Assembly (NCBI GenBank): GCA_963513935.1 | Contig: OY740771.1 | Location: forward strand, 12,491,138-12,555,137 | Source: Aphrophora alni | Taxonomy: Eukaryota; Arthropoda; Insecta; Hemiptera; Aphrophoridae | Reading direction: 5' to 3' | DNA length: 64,000 nucleotides | Shown: in pieces, positions 29,930 to 42,320 of the stretch | Layout of the letters: each line of letters opens with the position of its first letter | Numbering within the stretch: the stretch's first letter is position 1 | Made by a program: the position numbers and the translations under genes | The notes under the pieces: generated by a model | Seen by the model: only the letters and a program-made list of their open reading frames with translations | The model's database searches: none | What the model was told of the DNA's origin: nothing

Positions 29930-32900
29930 CATGTACAAGTCTATTCCTCACTGGCGTAGCAAACTTAATTTACACCAATATAAATTAATGTTTTACAATT
30001 TAGTATTATCTTCAAATAATATCTTGAAAACCTAACTAACCTGTAAAAAATAATGTCCTCAGATTGTTTTTAAGATATTAGAAGGTCAATTAGATAGATA
30101 GATACTTTCAATATCTACTTATTTGGAACAAAACTCAAACAAGCAACTAAAACACCGAATTTAACAAGAGAGGGATTTGGAATGAAAATCCGGAGTTTTG
30201 TAGTTCAATTTTACACAATGTGTCATAAATTTCTATTTTCAAAACATACTACTTTCTACAGGTTATTGTAGAAATATTGTAATTGTATTTGCTATAAAGA
30301 CCAAGAGAGTCACACGATCATATCTAAAATACAAACTTGAGTAGATATTGTATTTTAAGAGTCAAAATGCATTTCCACTGTAGCGTTATATTTCTATAAA
30401 AAAATAATAAAACAAATATGAATTAAGAAATTTACTGTATTTAGGAATATTACAATTTTTGGCAACTTTTAGTATTTAGTAACAAACAAATATTTGTTTC
30501 ATGAATTGTTATATTTTACATTTACTATTTAAGAATAAAATTTGAGAGTTTAAGATCTAATTTTAGTTATATTTATCTAATGAGGACCATGGAAATACAT
30601 ACATAAATGTCATATTATAATAATACAACGTATATCTGAATAAATTAATCGTTCGTGTCAAATATAATAATTATTTTCGATATTAAAATGTAAAACATGT
30701 TCTGTTTTAGTCCTCACATTAAAAAAAAAATTATCATGGTGTACTTGTACTTATTAATTTATTTAGTATAATATAATCAATATTACTGTTAGTATACAGG
30801 AAGTCACTTATAATGTAACGGAATGACGCCTTTTCTTGTCTATTTCCGTTTCACTTTCGCACTAGAAGTTGATGTTGCTGACTGCTGACATTTTGTGCAT
30901 TTAGCCCAAATAAAGAGTTGATAATGTTTGTTGTTTGTATTTATACAGTATTACTATTAACTAATTAACCCTATGGCGTTAAAATAATTTCAGAAATTAA
31001 CAATAAACATTGTTTTTCGTGAAACTTATTTAGTTGAAGTGACATTTATTAAACAATCTGTTTGTCCATAGGTAGGCATTTCCATGATTTAAAATTGAAG
31101 TTAACCTATAATGGCCGTGATACGTAGATTGGGTGGTGTATTGGGTATAAATACAAATCACAGTCTGTTGATAAGTTGTGAAATTCGGTATTAAAAAAAA
31201 CAAAAAACAAATGCTTTTTCTAAGGCAATCTCATTTCATTGTGTTTATTTTAATTACTGGTCTAAATTACTCTACGTCCTCACATCAACCTAGATTAGAT
31301 AGCTCTTGTGTGTAGAGTTAAGATAATTTGCTTTCCTGTTTATAAAATTAATAAACCAATAATAGTTTAAGGCTAAGGCTAGTAATTTTTTGATCTGTGT
31401 GGTATAAAGTGAGGTCTCTATTTTAAATTTATGTAGTGTAATCCTTGGCTTTAAAATCACCTCAATAGGGTTTAAAGTGTCAGAATTCCTTCATTATGTT
31501 GTATTGTACCATATTCCTACATTCATTTTGATATTTTTAACATGTTTTAAAATATACTGTTTCTGATAATAATTTAATAACAAATGGGATAGCCTGAGTT
31601 CCTCGAAACAGTAGAAAATAGCCTTTAAAATTTACTTAACCTTCAACTATTGGTAAATATGGAGAGAAGTTGTCCGATCGATTTACGTGCGAAATCTCTG
31701 TAATTCTGCTTCAAAATAGCATTTTTTCCATCAAGTTAATACTCATTAACAACGCAAGTGGTTTCTTATCTCTCACACGTCATTATTTACTTAACAATTT
31801 ATGAAATTGACAAATTTGTAACATTCATCTGATAGCCATATTGAATTCACTTATGGGACGCATGCACAGTTCATTCACTTCAGGTTAATATTACTACGCT
31901 TCTATCATATAAAATTTATGCGGACTAGTTCTCTGAAACCATAAACTAGTAAAAGAACTATAGGTCAAGTAAGGTAAATATATTATATAAATAATATGAC
32001 CTGTGGTTCTTTAACTGGGTCTGGTTAGGTTAACCCCCTCCCTGACCTGGTGAAACTGACAATTCTTAAAACAGAAGTATTTGCGGGGAATAAAAATAAC
32101 ATTGATAGATTTTACATTGATGACATATTTGTTGAAATAACATAATGCCATAAAACAGTAATTTTCAATCGCTGATATAAGGATAGAAATAATGAATTGT
32201 GAAAGATAAAAAGTGGGAAGCGACTTTAATAAGTATTGAAATGATTGAAAAAATGCTATTTTGAAGAGGAATTGCCAAGATTTTGCACTTAAATCAATTG
32301 AACAATTTCTCTCCTTATTAACTCAACTATCTAACCCTAATACCTGCATTCTTCAATTAATTTATAGTAAGTTCTATATTTCGATGATTCTTATGAAGAG
32401 CATGACCAACATTTTCCTCATTAATTTTAAAATCAATTGTTTTCTATAATAGTATTTAACCTACATACCTACTTATTTAAAAGGTTAAATTTACCATTAA
32501 GTTAATCTACCAAAAAAATTTATTTTGTTTTTTGTTGCCAAAAACTCCATGAATAGGTTTTGTTTTATATTCAAATAGTCAATCACCTGTTAGTCATACA
32601 TGTGAAGATGATATTGCAGTTAATTAACCTCACTTTCACTACTTTAAGTTCGTGGATTTTCTATTTATAGGCATGTGCACATTATATTTTTTATGTTATT
32701 GAATGGTTTGTGCTTTTTAAGACTTTACACAAATTGGGTGTTACCATAGTCACACAGTTTTTAATAATTAGCTAAATTTCTACTTGGATATTTTTAATAT
32801 TAGTTACTATCGTACAATATATTTTGTATTAAGTGATTGCTTAAAATGTATTAAACATCATAGAAATTATATCGGTAGGAATCTATACAATTTAATATTC

Positions 32901-33570
32901 CTCTATTTACATGTTGTTTGCCTAAGAGATTATTAAGATATAACTTATAATTCAATAAATAACTTGTGTATATGTTTAAATGTCTACTTGTAAATCTATT
33001 TCGATAATTGTTTACTTAAAGGTGGCTCCTAATATTCGAGATATATATATATTTTTTTATCGTCTACTATTTACCTTACGTCTTGAGAATAAATAATGTT
33101 TTCATTGCAGAGGTCCCTTTTTTCACTGAAAAATTACAATCTGAAAACTATCAAATCAACGTATTTATAGGTTAGACATAATGGCAAATGTTCACATTTA
33201 TGTCTTATATGTTATTAAAGGTATTTCAATTTTTATATGCGTAAAAATAGCATGTGGTAGGGTTGGTGAGAACCCACATCTATCTCAATGCTAGACTGTG
33301 AACCATTAAAGGTTGCATATGTCTCTTAAGATTTTATACATACCGGTATTTAAGTTCTTTTCTGTTACCCTTATGCAACCTAAGTTCCCGCCATTAATTT
33401 TAATTAATTTCCATTATCCTACTACCAAATGTAGTTTAGGTTAGGTTAGTTTATTTAGTGTGAAATAAACACCATTTGTAGTAGTAATGTTTAATACAAT
33501 GTAAATTATATTATGAGGAGAAAATAAAAGGGAAAACATTTGATTATTTACATTGAACTAGTTATGTTTG
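29930..33570. other. Non-coding region upstream of CMC4
   Basis: No exon is supported. The stretch about 30800-30950 has a few CpG and pyrimidine-rich words and could hold a promoter, but no start site can be assigned. It contains family C copy 2. Confidence 0.4.
31985..32310 (+). repeat. Dispersed repeat family C, copy 2
   Basis: This is the partner of 29030-29400, clearly the same sequence with many substitutions and small indels. Confidence 0.65.
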
Positions 33571-33574
33571 CGAT

Positions 33575-33696
33575 ATCCTGAATTATATCTTGGAAAAGGT
33601 TTTTTGTTTTGTTATTTCCTCATTTTTTTGCCTCCATCCTGAATTATATCTTGGAAAAGGTTTTTTGTTTTGTTATTTCCTCATTTTTTTGCCTCC
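33575..33696. repeat. Perfect 2 x 61-bp tandem duplication
   Basis: The unit beginning atcctgaatt at 33575 is repeated exactly at 33636 and ends gcctcc at 33696. Identity is complete, so the duplication is recent or an assembly artefact. Confidence 0.97.
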
Positions 33697-34329
33697 ACAT
33701 GAGTTTACAGAGATAACTGTGTAGTAGCAGGGACTTCCATAATGTACGATCGTCAGAAACTGATTGAATATCGTTGGTGTTCGTTATTATTAGTGCATAT
33801 TATTATTGTTGTCTACGAGCTGACTCTTGTTCGATATTATGTTGTTTGTTACAATGTTGTCAATTACTAGTGGGATAATATGGAAAACACATCATAAAAA
33901 TAAGTGGCAGAAAAAAAACAGAAAAGAGCCAATTTTAACAAACAATAATAAACTATACATGTTTGTTTCATTGTACTATCTGAATGACTGGAATGGTTTT
34001 CAAGCATTTTAAAATATCAGTAGGAGTTTAGTTTAATATTACAAAGTATAAGATTGATTTTTTAATATTAACAATTTTAATAAAATTAATATAGGTTTAG
34101 ATGGGGGATTATGTTTATTCGGTTATTTTAAAAGGTCAACTCAGATTGGAGTGTAAAAGGTAAAATTATTGCAATGAATGGCTGAGTTTGTCTTTTAATT
34201 GATATTACATCACATGATAAATTATATTAAATACAAGGTGAAGGGTACCCTTATGGTATTTATCAAGCCCTATAATGGCTTATTATAGACTTTAAATTCT
34301 ATTAGTCTATAATAGAATACAAGTAGGTC

Positions 34330-35030
34330 CTTTAAATTTAATTTCCCAAGAGTATGTTTCTTGAAACTTGTAGGATATGTTAAATTGTATTGATATCCTA
34401 GTAGGGTACATTTGTTAAACAGTTGTTGCACAGGTTTTGTGAACCTCAAAATTGTGTATATCTTGATGTTTAGTTATGTCCTTGTAGATATGTATATTTT
34501 AAACATATATACATCGCTTCGCTCGTGTCATTGTCTTAGGCCTAGCAGGCCTCAAAACTACATATGTGAAGGAGCCACATACTTTCTATGCTCGTCCCTA
34601 TGACTTAGCTCTGCTGGATTTTGCAAGTGTACGAATATCACATTTTCTTGGGAAGTTGGGATTCGAAATTACATTTTTAACAATATTATATAGTAATATT
34701 ACATGCAGAATTGAAATCTTCAATTTTTTATTTAATTTAGTGTGTGAAGTGGAATAACACATGATATATATTACCAGAAAGACTGCTTAAAATAGCTGCC
34801 ATTTAATTATATTTTTTAAATTTCTATCATGTTCTATATAAGCACACTATACTTCCCTGTCCCCAATTACTAGTTTCTATTTTAATTTTTGTGGCTGGTA
34901 TCATGTTAAAGGACAGATAACAACAACGGACAGACGGAATGTCAAAAATCATTTTTTCAGTTTCCCAAGGCCATGAAACGTGATGAAGATCTGTCAAAAT
35001 ATGGAAGTTGAAATTTACTGATATTACCAA
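34330..35030 (+). repeat. Dispersed repeat family A, copy 1
   Basis: It is collinear with 52500-53310 and 57315-58085: cctcaaaattgtgtat, tcgtgtcattgtctta, tatcacattttcttggga, agcacactata, and the ending tttttcagtttcccaaggcc. It has no intact ORF. Confidence 0.8.
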
Positions 35031-35104
35031 ATTCGTGTAATGGATATATATTATATCTGCAAACCAGCGGAATGAGATTGCTCTTTCAATATTAAAACTA
35101 TCAG

Positions 35105-35350
35105 GAGCTCACATTGATGAGTACAGGCTTGGGAATCACGAGGAAGCCAGCTAGATCTACAACTTTCTTAATGTAGCCTTGGGTTAGATCTTTGTCTTTC
35201 ATCTTTCGTATCATGTGTCTCTTAACCAATTCTCTTTGTTTCTGACCCTGATACTATTGGAGTATCGAGGGACATGTGTCTTTATGGACTTTTCTTCTTT
35301 TTTATAAGACGATGGTGACCGAGAGGTTTTTTTGCCCTTAATGAATAAGA
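35105..35350 (+). repeat. Dispersed repeat family B, copy 2
   Basis: Compare 1620-1860. It shares tctgaccctgat, ttttttataagacgatggtgacc and cttaaccaattct-like words. It lies just upstream of the first WDR33 coding exon. Confidence 0.6.
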
Positions 35351-35533
35351 AAAATCAATATTAGAATCATATAAAAACAATTACTGAATCTTTGAAAATA
35401 ACTAATTTTTCTATTTACAAATCAAGTAACAGAGTTATTACATAAAACTAGTTTTATTTTAATAAATTGAATATTATTTTAATTTCTATAATTAAATTTA
35501 ATTATTTTCTGATATGTTACAGGTACTTTCACC

Positions 35534-35794
35534 ATGATAACCATTACACCAACCCCTCAGCAGTTTTCAGGGCCGCCACCCTTACCGAACTTGTCAGTAC
35601 CACCACCTGGCCATCGTTTTCCACCCCCTCAACGATTCCATGGCCCTGGACGTCATGCTTTTTTTCAACCATTTCGTCCTTATGGAAGGGGAGGAGTAGC
35701 AGCCTTGGATCCTGAGTTTGATGGAAAAAGATTACGAAAATCCGCAATGAGAAAAACTGTAGATTATAATTCAGCAATTATTAAGATGTTAGAA
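35534..35794 (+). CDS. WDR33: WDR33 first coding exon (N-terminus)
   Basis: WDR33 is the WD40 subunit of the cleavage and polyadenylation specificity factor. With CPSF30 it recognises AAUAAA in pre-mRNA in the nucleus. This exon has 87 codons from the ATG at 35534 (context caccATGa), preceded by an acceptor at 35522, so a non-coding exon lies upstream. It encodes a Pro/Phe-rich N-terminus and the conserved segment FDGKRLRKSAMRKTVDYNSA, which in the family packs against CPSF160 and leads into the WD40 domain. The donor gtaagt follows 35794 in phase 0, matching the acceptor phase of the 44159 exon. Confidence 0.92.
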
Positions 35795-38495
35795 GTAAGT
35801 TTAAGTTAAAGTAATCCAAAAGTTTTTAATTATTGTTTAATTTGATTTTATAATGTAAGGTTTATTATTATTATTTTTTTTAATTTCGGATTTATCAAAA
35901 AATTATATATATATTATCTTTGTGTTGTAGACCAACTAAGAGATTTGTCTAAATAAGTATTTTACTAATCTTAACAACAACATAGGTTGTTTAATTTTTA
36001 ACTAATTATTATAAACACATGTTATATATAAGATGTTATAAATATTTTATTAAGTAACGATAATGTGTTTGTAATTAACTCTTCATCGTGGATTTATTAG
36101 CATGCGAAACAGACCCCATGTGGGCATTTATTTTAGATTTGCCTCTATTTTTACAGCATATAGCTAAAAATTTCATTCCCCCCCCCTTTTTGTCAAATCT
36201 ATGATTTAAATAATTTTGTCACTAAAATGATCAGAAATACAGACATTATAATAAAAAGGAAATTTAAAAAAATATATAAATGTTATCATTACAGGCATCA
36301 TCACCACTATCAGAAACGTCATAATAGGGTCTTGCTGAGCGAAATCAATTTCTTCACTGTAACTCGCTTCCAATAAAAGATGCTCATATTTGAGCTGCCA
36401 TATTACACAATAATCACAACACATTTTGTAAACTAGGCCTATTCTAACAATAACACAAGTTCCGACTAACCTAAACTGTAACCACTGATAAAAAAAAAGA
36501 TATTTCAAATTAAATTAACAATCATAAACGACGAAATGTCTACGATATTTTATCTATCTTATTTTCGTCTACTACTAGAAGCAGTTGTTTGAATGAAATG
36601 TGATTCAGTTACTTTGAACATGATAGAGTTCGGAGTCGAATTAGTTCACATAAACGCCAAAAGATACCACTACAAGACGGACAGTCGGAGGGCGTATCCT
36701 AAACGATAAACCACGTTGAAGAGTTAAAACATTTTAAATATAAATTTTTCCGTATAGAATAGTATTACACATAGATTTTATAACAAAAATTTAATAATTT
36801 CACATACACTAGCCACCTTTTGGTCTATTAACTAAGCTACCGTTCCTGATCTTGCTAGACGATCCACTTGGGAATGATTAAAAAAATATTGGTGTTGACC
36901 CAGCATAGTAAGACCAAGTGGGGGAGCTGGGTTGGTAGCAAATCCTGGTTATGAATGCAAGAATTATATCGAAAGAATTTTGATGTGCTGTCCATATTTT
37001 ACCAGATTGTTTAAACTGTTTAGGCTCTTTATGCCCTGATGCTCTACAGGATTATTACGGTTATTATATTGTATATACAAATGTTCGATTAAATTCTAAC
37101 TATAATTAAAATCATTTATCATAATTATTTTAAATAAGTATCTTACAGGTATTAGTATTAATTTTAATAATTGTTACTAATAAATTTTACATTGGTAAGT
37201 TTTAATCATAGTAGTGTGATTTCCACATATTTAGCATATTTAGTCCCATAACTTAAAATTTCTATGAGTTTGTTGCCATCATTGCCACTTTGTGGTCGTA
37301 TTGTTAAAATGGTTAATCAACAAAAATATATATGTTATTTTATAACAAATAATCGGCACTTTCGGGGACATGTTTAGTTTTAGAAGTTGACATCATTACC
37401 AATAGATTTTTTTAAATATGGAAATATTTATATCACTTATGAAAAAATTGTTGAAAATTTAAATGCAAATCATAAATTTTTAGAATTGATGAAATAAAAA
37501 ACTTACATCAATTTAAAAAATGTCAACAGTTTACAAGGTTACATTTTTGCCATTTATTATATTTATACAATTTGTAAAAAAAAGTCCTGGGACAGTTGAT
37601 TAATTTTTAAACTAGGAAAGGTAAGAAGGTGAAACTTTAGCAAATTTTTGTGTTTGTAAACAATTGATGATGGCCTTAGAAGGTAAATTCAACCTCACTC
37701 CAAAATAGGGTGTTTAGAAAGCAACTCAAAAATTTCAATTACAAAATTCACTGAAGATTGGCAACTTTGTCGTTGAAAGATGCTTGAATAAATAAACGTA
37801 CTATTGGTGAGAGTTTGTGTTCAAATTTTATTTTACCAAAAATAAATTATTTGTGATTATGGGATACTTGTGTACTATATGGACCGCCCCTTTTTTAAAG
37901 TTCAAAACTTGAAACATACGTTTGCGAATATTTTTAGGTTCTGTTATTTGTCTACAGCCATAACAAACAAAAATAACATAACTACGACTTCCATTCACCC
38001 CACTGCAATCCTTTCAAGTTTGGCCATTCATCCGGTCTAAACTGTATTACTACGAGGTCAGTACTACTGCATCACTCTTACGAGACTCATTCTTTGTATT
38101 TAATAACAGTTTGTGTTCTTATTTTGCTAATTTATTAACTTTATAATAAACTAAATAATTTTGTAAGTATATTTGAATATATAACATAACCTAGCCTAAC
38201 CTGACCTATTCAAGTTTTTGGTAAACAAAAATGTAAATCAAATTTGTGGTAGCAAGAATCACCACAAATAGGTTAGGTTAAGTTATTTATATATGCTGCA
38301 AGCCAAGTATACAGATTAGTTTCAATGTAATTTATAACGAGATAATTTATCTATAATATCATTAAATACATACATACAAGCTGCAAGTCAAGTAATCAGA
38401 TTAGTTTGTGCCTATGTAATGAGGTAATTGATCTGTTATAACTAAAAAAATTGCAGCAAAAACAAAATCAAGTGTAAGCCCTCTACTGGGAAGCA

Positions 38496-38590
38496 ATCAA
38501 GGATAGCTCAGTTGCTAAAGATCAAGGATAGCTCAGTTGCTAAAGTATTGGTGCCTAAAGCCAAAGGTCCTGGGTTCAATTCAGTTGTCA
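38496..38590 (+). other. tRNA-like (SINE head) sequence with duplicated A box
   Basis: The segment has a pol III A-box-like TAGCTCAGTTGC and a B-box-like GGTTCAATTC about 50 nt later, spaced as in a tRNA. The 25-bp unit atcaaggatagctcagttgctaaag occurs twice in tandem (38496 and 38521), duplicating the A box. No full cloverleaf with a paired acceptor stem is evident, so it is more likely a tRNA-derived SINE head or tRNA pseudogene than a functional tRNA. Confidence 0.6.
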
Positions 38591-38639
38591 AGCAAAATTG
38601 TTTTGAAACTTTGAACAATGTAATTGTTGAATCACTAGA

Positions 38640-39210
38640 AAAGTTAGATTGTTGTGGAATGGTATTGTAGTGTGGGGAAGTGCTGCTGGTGTACAGAAGA
38701 TATTTATACTTCAGAAAAAAATTCTAAGAACTCTTTCTGGGATAGGCAGAGAAAGAAGTTGTAGGCTCCTTTTTAGAGATTGTAACATACTTACGTTGCC
38801 AGGACTTTATATTTATGAAACTTTAGTCTGGGTGCACAAAAATAAAGCAGACTATGTAGAAAACTGTTTTAAGCGTGGGTATGTACTAGAGCTAATGAAA
38901 ATTACAGATTTCCATGCCATCGTCTAAAGTTGTTCGAAAATAGGCCACAATATGTGGCAGTAAAATTGTATAACTGTTTGCCCCAAATGCATAAGACTCT
39001 CAGTCTTGTTTGTTTTAAAAATGTTATAAGGGAGCAAGTTGTAAAACAGTTTATTATATTACAGATGAATATTTTAATAATCCTCTCTGAAATGTGAAGA
39101 ATAAATTTTATAATTTATTAGTATTAATCAATTAGTTATAGTGATGTAAATGACCTGCATCTGTTTTACATTCTGAATGTATTTTGTGCAATAAAATTGA
39201 TATATGATTC
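38640..39210 (+). mobile_element. Jockey/CR1-like LINE 3' end
   Basis: The + strand frame at 38649-38927 encodes GIVVWGSAAG, LQKKILRTLSGI, SCRLLFRDCNILTLPGLYIYE and related C-terminal reverse-transcriptase-tail wording. After a stop and frameshift it continues VAVKLYNCLPQ and FKNVIREQ. The 3' end has tattttgtgcAATAAAAT near 39190. It is 5' truncated and inactive. It begins within about 50 bp of the tRNA-like head. Confidence 0.8.
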
Positions 39211-39439
39211 CCAGTGTAGGTCATATTTTTTTCACTTGAAATAATTATTTATTTAATAATACTAGATTCGTAAAAAAAAAAAAAAAAAAATCTATAAGCA
39301 TTAAAATCAATAAATAAATATTGGTAATTCAAACGTCTTATATTTTGAATATTATTATTATTTTTTAATCTTAGGAAGTCAAGTCAAAAATTAAAGTGAA
39401 ATTAACAAAAAAAAAAATTATTGTCTAGATGAATAAAAT

Positions 39440-40395
39440 ATACTTACTTTTCAACATAATCCCCTCCTACTTTTATTCACTAAGTCAAGCTTTTTAATTC
39501 CTTCCTGAAAAAAAAACTTGAATTCGGTGCATAGCCAATTTTGCACCACTTCAATCAGGACAAAAATGATTCCCTCACAGCTGCTCTTTCAATAGGTCTT
39601 AAAGATGAAAATCATTTGTAGCCAGGTCAAGACTGTATGTTGGGTGGTCAGCTCATAATCGAGATCTTGAAGGCCACGAAGTCTTATTTGCCATATAAGG
39701 TTGAGCGTAATCTTGAAGCAAAATCATAGGTTTTGAAAGTTTGGATTTGATTTTTGCCTTCATTGATCCAGTAGCTTACAGTATTTTTTACTATTCATTG
39801 TTTACCTGTAGGTATGAAATAAATAAAAGTCTCACCTTTCAAATCGCAGATATCATTGTCACCATCATTAAAGTTTTTGTCAGGAAATTAAGGATGTTAA
39901 AGACTAAATTTTGTAATTTTCTCTCGGTTTCAAATTGATGAACTCATGTTTTATCAACAGTTATAAACTCGTTCAGCAATAAGTCTCTTTCCTCTTCAAA
40001 TCATTTCAAGTGCTTCTAAGAGATTTTCTTTGTGGTTATCCTGGCAGTTTGATTTGACATAGAACCCAGCGATTACGGACTTTTCGGAATTTTACAGAAT
40101 AGTGTATGATTGAGCCGTGGCTTATATTTAACTCACTTGCAACTTCATAAACTTTGTCGATTATTGAACATAATTTGTTTAACTGTTTCGATATTGTTAT
40201 TACTTTTTGAAGTGGAAGGCCCATCTTTCTGTTGTTCATAATAGAGGGAAATCTTGTCTGTAAATCAATCCATTCGCAGTCTTTAAATTCAAATACACAG
40301 AGTTTGCTACCACTGAAAAAAACCCCTCTGTGTTGCTGCTGCATTCTACAAATTTCTGCTGATTTCACCTCTTCAATATTGAAAAAAAACATCAC
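39440..40395 (-). pseudogene. Mariner transposase pseudogene, nearly full length
   Basis: On the minus strand the N-terminal half reads VASELNISHGSI and FRKVRNRWVL (mariner helix-turn-helix and linker). It is followed, through stops and frameshifts, by VDKT..VHQFETERK (region of the first catalytic Asp), LLQDYAQPYMANKT (second Asp) and near the end QEGIKKLD. The third Asp region (YSLDLATNDFHL) is in a different frame. It is an inactive copy within the WDR33 intron. Confidence 0.85.
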
Positions 40396-41404
40396 TACTC
40401 ACATTTCTTCCTACGTACAATTGGTCGAAAGAGCACTCATTTTATAAAACAGAATCACAAACAGCTTTCAATGAAATAATAATTCCAATGAACAGATGAT
40501 ATTTATAGCATAATATTCATTGTTGTGTGACATGTGTTAGAGGCAAAAAATAGTTCTCTTTATTTTTTTCCTATGCCTTGTAAAATCTTTTTTCCTCTAG
40601 CAAACTGTTTAAATGTTTAGTGAAACAGGAAGTTATTGTAAAAAATAAATTTTCCTCTTAACCTTTTATTTAAGTGGACGATAAATTTGCCCAATATTAA
40701 TGAAATTCTATTTTGCTTTGCTGACTATAAGGGCTATTTGTTATTTAATCTAAAACTAATCTGTTCTTAAATAGCAAGTTTCACAAGCTATGGAAGGTTT
40801 TGGCTGCCGAACCAACAATAAAACATCAATAAGATCTTGACACTTAGTTATCAAATTATGAATATTTAATATATTTATATTCTTTTTAATATTCTCCATA
40901 TTCTAGAATTGTCGCCATTCCATTGCTCTTTTCTCTGTTGATATTTCCTTTACAACTTGTTTAATATTATATTAATATTAATTTATATTCGTTGTACATG
41001 CTCAGTTTATAAAAATAACAATGATTATAGGTTGTTTACTTATTCAGTTTAAAAGAAGATATAACCATTATCTTCAACGGATGATTCTCTTAGAACAAGT
41101 TATTAGAATTGATTTAAAGTGAATCTATTGCTGATTAAAATGTTCTAGGTCGTCGTAAATTGATCATTAAAGAAACAATTTGGTACAAAAGCTAACTCTT
41201 ACACATTATTGTCAACTTCACCAGTAATAAAAATCAGGTAGTAAATTTTAAAATCGTACAGTTTAAAAAAATGTTTACTAACTACTTGATGATTCTACAA
41301 AGATTTATGAGACATGTTTTTAAGTAAGGTTTATTATGAAATAAAAATAAATATGGGAAATATAAAAAAGTTATTAGTATGAATAAAACTTTATTTACCT
41401 ATTT

Positions 41405-42320
41405 TTTTACGTTCAGCTTCGTTTTCAACACATTCTTCATACAGCTTCACTAGTTTCTTCATTCCCTCTTCAAAAAATTCTGCCGCCTACGATTTAAACC
41501 AGTCACTATATTTCAATTTGTCGTCATCATCAAAGCTCTGCAATGCAAGCCAGAGTTTAGAAGGTCTAAGAAAGAGAAAATAATCGCTAAGGATCTAGAT
41601 CTGGGCTATAGGGTAGATGATTAAAGATTTCCCAAATCATTTCAATTCACTCACTGTGAAATTTGCCATGTGTTGGCCGGGTATTGTCATACAAAAACAA
41701 AATTCTATAGGACACCATCCCCACATCATTTGTTTTGTATAGCTCTTCTAAATTTCTTCACTTTTCGCAATACGAATAGGCTGCCACAGTAGTTCAGCAA
41801 TTAAAAAATTTGACAAGCAAGACACCATTTTTGTTCCAAAATACAATTTCCATGAGCTTTTTTACCGAATGTTCTTGTTTAAATTTCTTCCGTCTTGGGA
41901 TGATAAATGTTGCCATTTCATAGACCGTTACTTCGGTTCGACATTTGAATATGAAATCTTGGTTTCATTACCATAAAAATGTGATCAAAATATTCATCAC
42001 CTTTATATTGGTAACACTGCAAAAGTTTATGTGCTGCAGCAGCAAGATGTTTCTGCTTGTGTGTTTTGGTTAACTTCTTCAGCACCCATCTTGCACACAA
42101 TTTTCCAGTCAAAACTTCATAAATCATAGATTGTAAAACATTAGGAAACGTCAAAGACAATTATGACACAGTAAAGTGGCGATATTCATGTTTTTTTAAT
42201 TTTTTAAATTTATTTATTCAATCAAATCCATGATAAATGATGGCCTACCGCTATGTTCTCCATCATTAATTTTTGTTCATCCATCTCGAAATAAATGGCA
42301 TAAATAAATGAGTGTCTTAC
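41405..42320 (-). pseudogene. Second mariner transposase pseudogene, different subfamily
   Basis: Minus-strand motifs are CARWVLKKLTKTHKQ, CYQYKGDEYFDHI, LYDNTRPTHGKF (second Asp), PYSPDL, FDDDDKLKYSDW and AAEFFEEGMKKLVKLYEE. The first catalytic Asp position reads VMKP instead of GDET, and several stops interrupt the frame. Wording differs clearly from the 39440-40395 copy, so it is a separate mariner lineage. Confidence 0.88.

Noticed and set aside
33430..33452. TTAGG-like words (also near 38190, 38270 and 61217) as telomeric sequence
   Set aside because: Only two or three degenerate units at each place; too short to indicate an interstitial telomere.
38504..38590. Functional tRNA gene
   Set aside because: A- and B-box-like words are present, but no acceptor stem, no convincing anticodon loop and a duplicated A box were seen.
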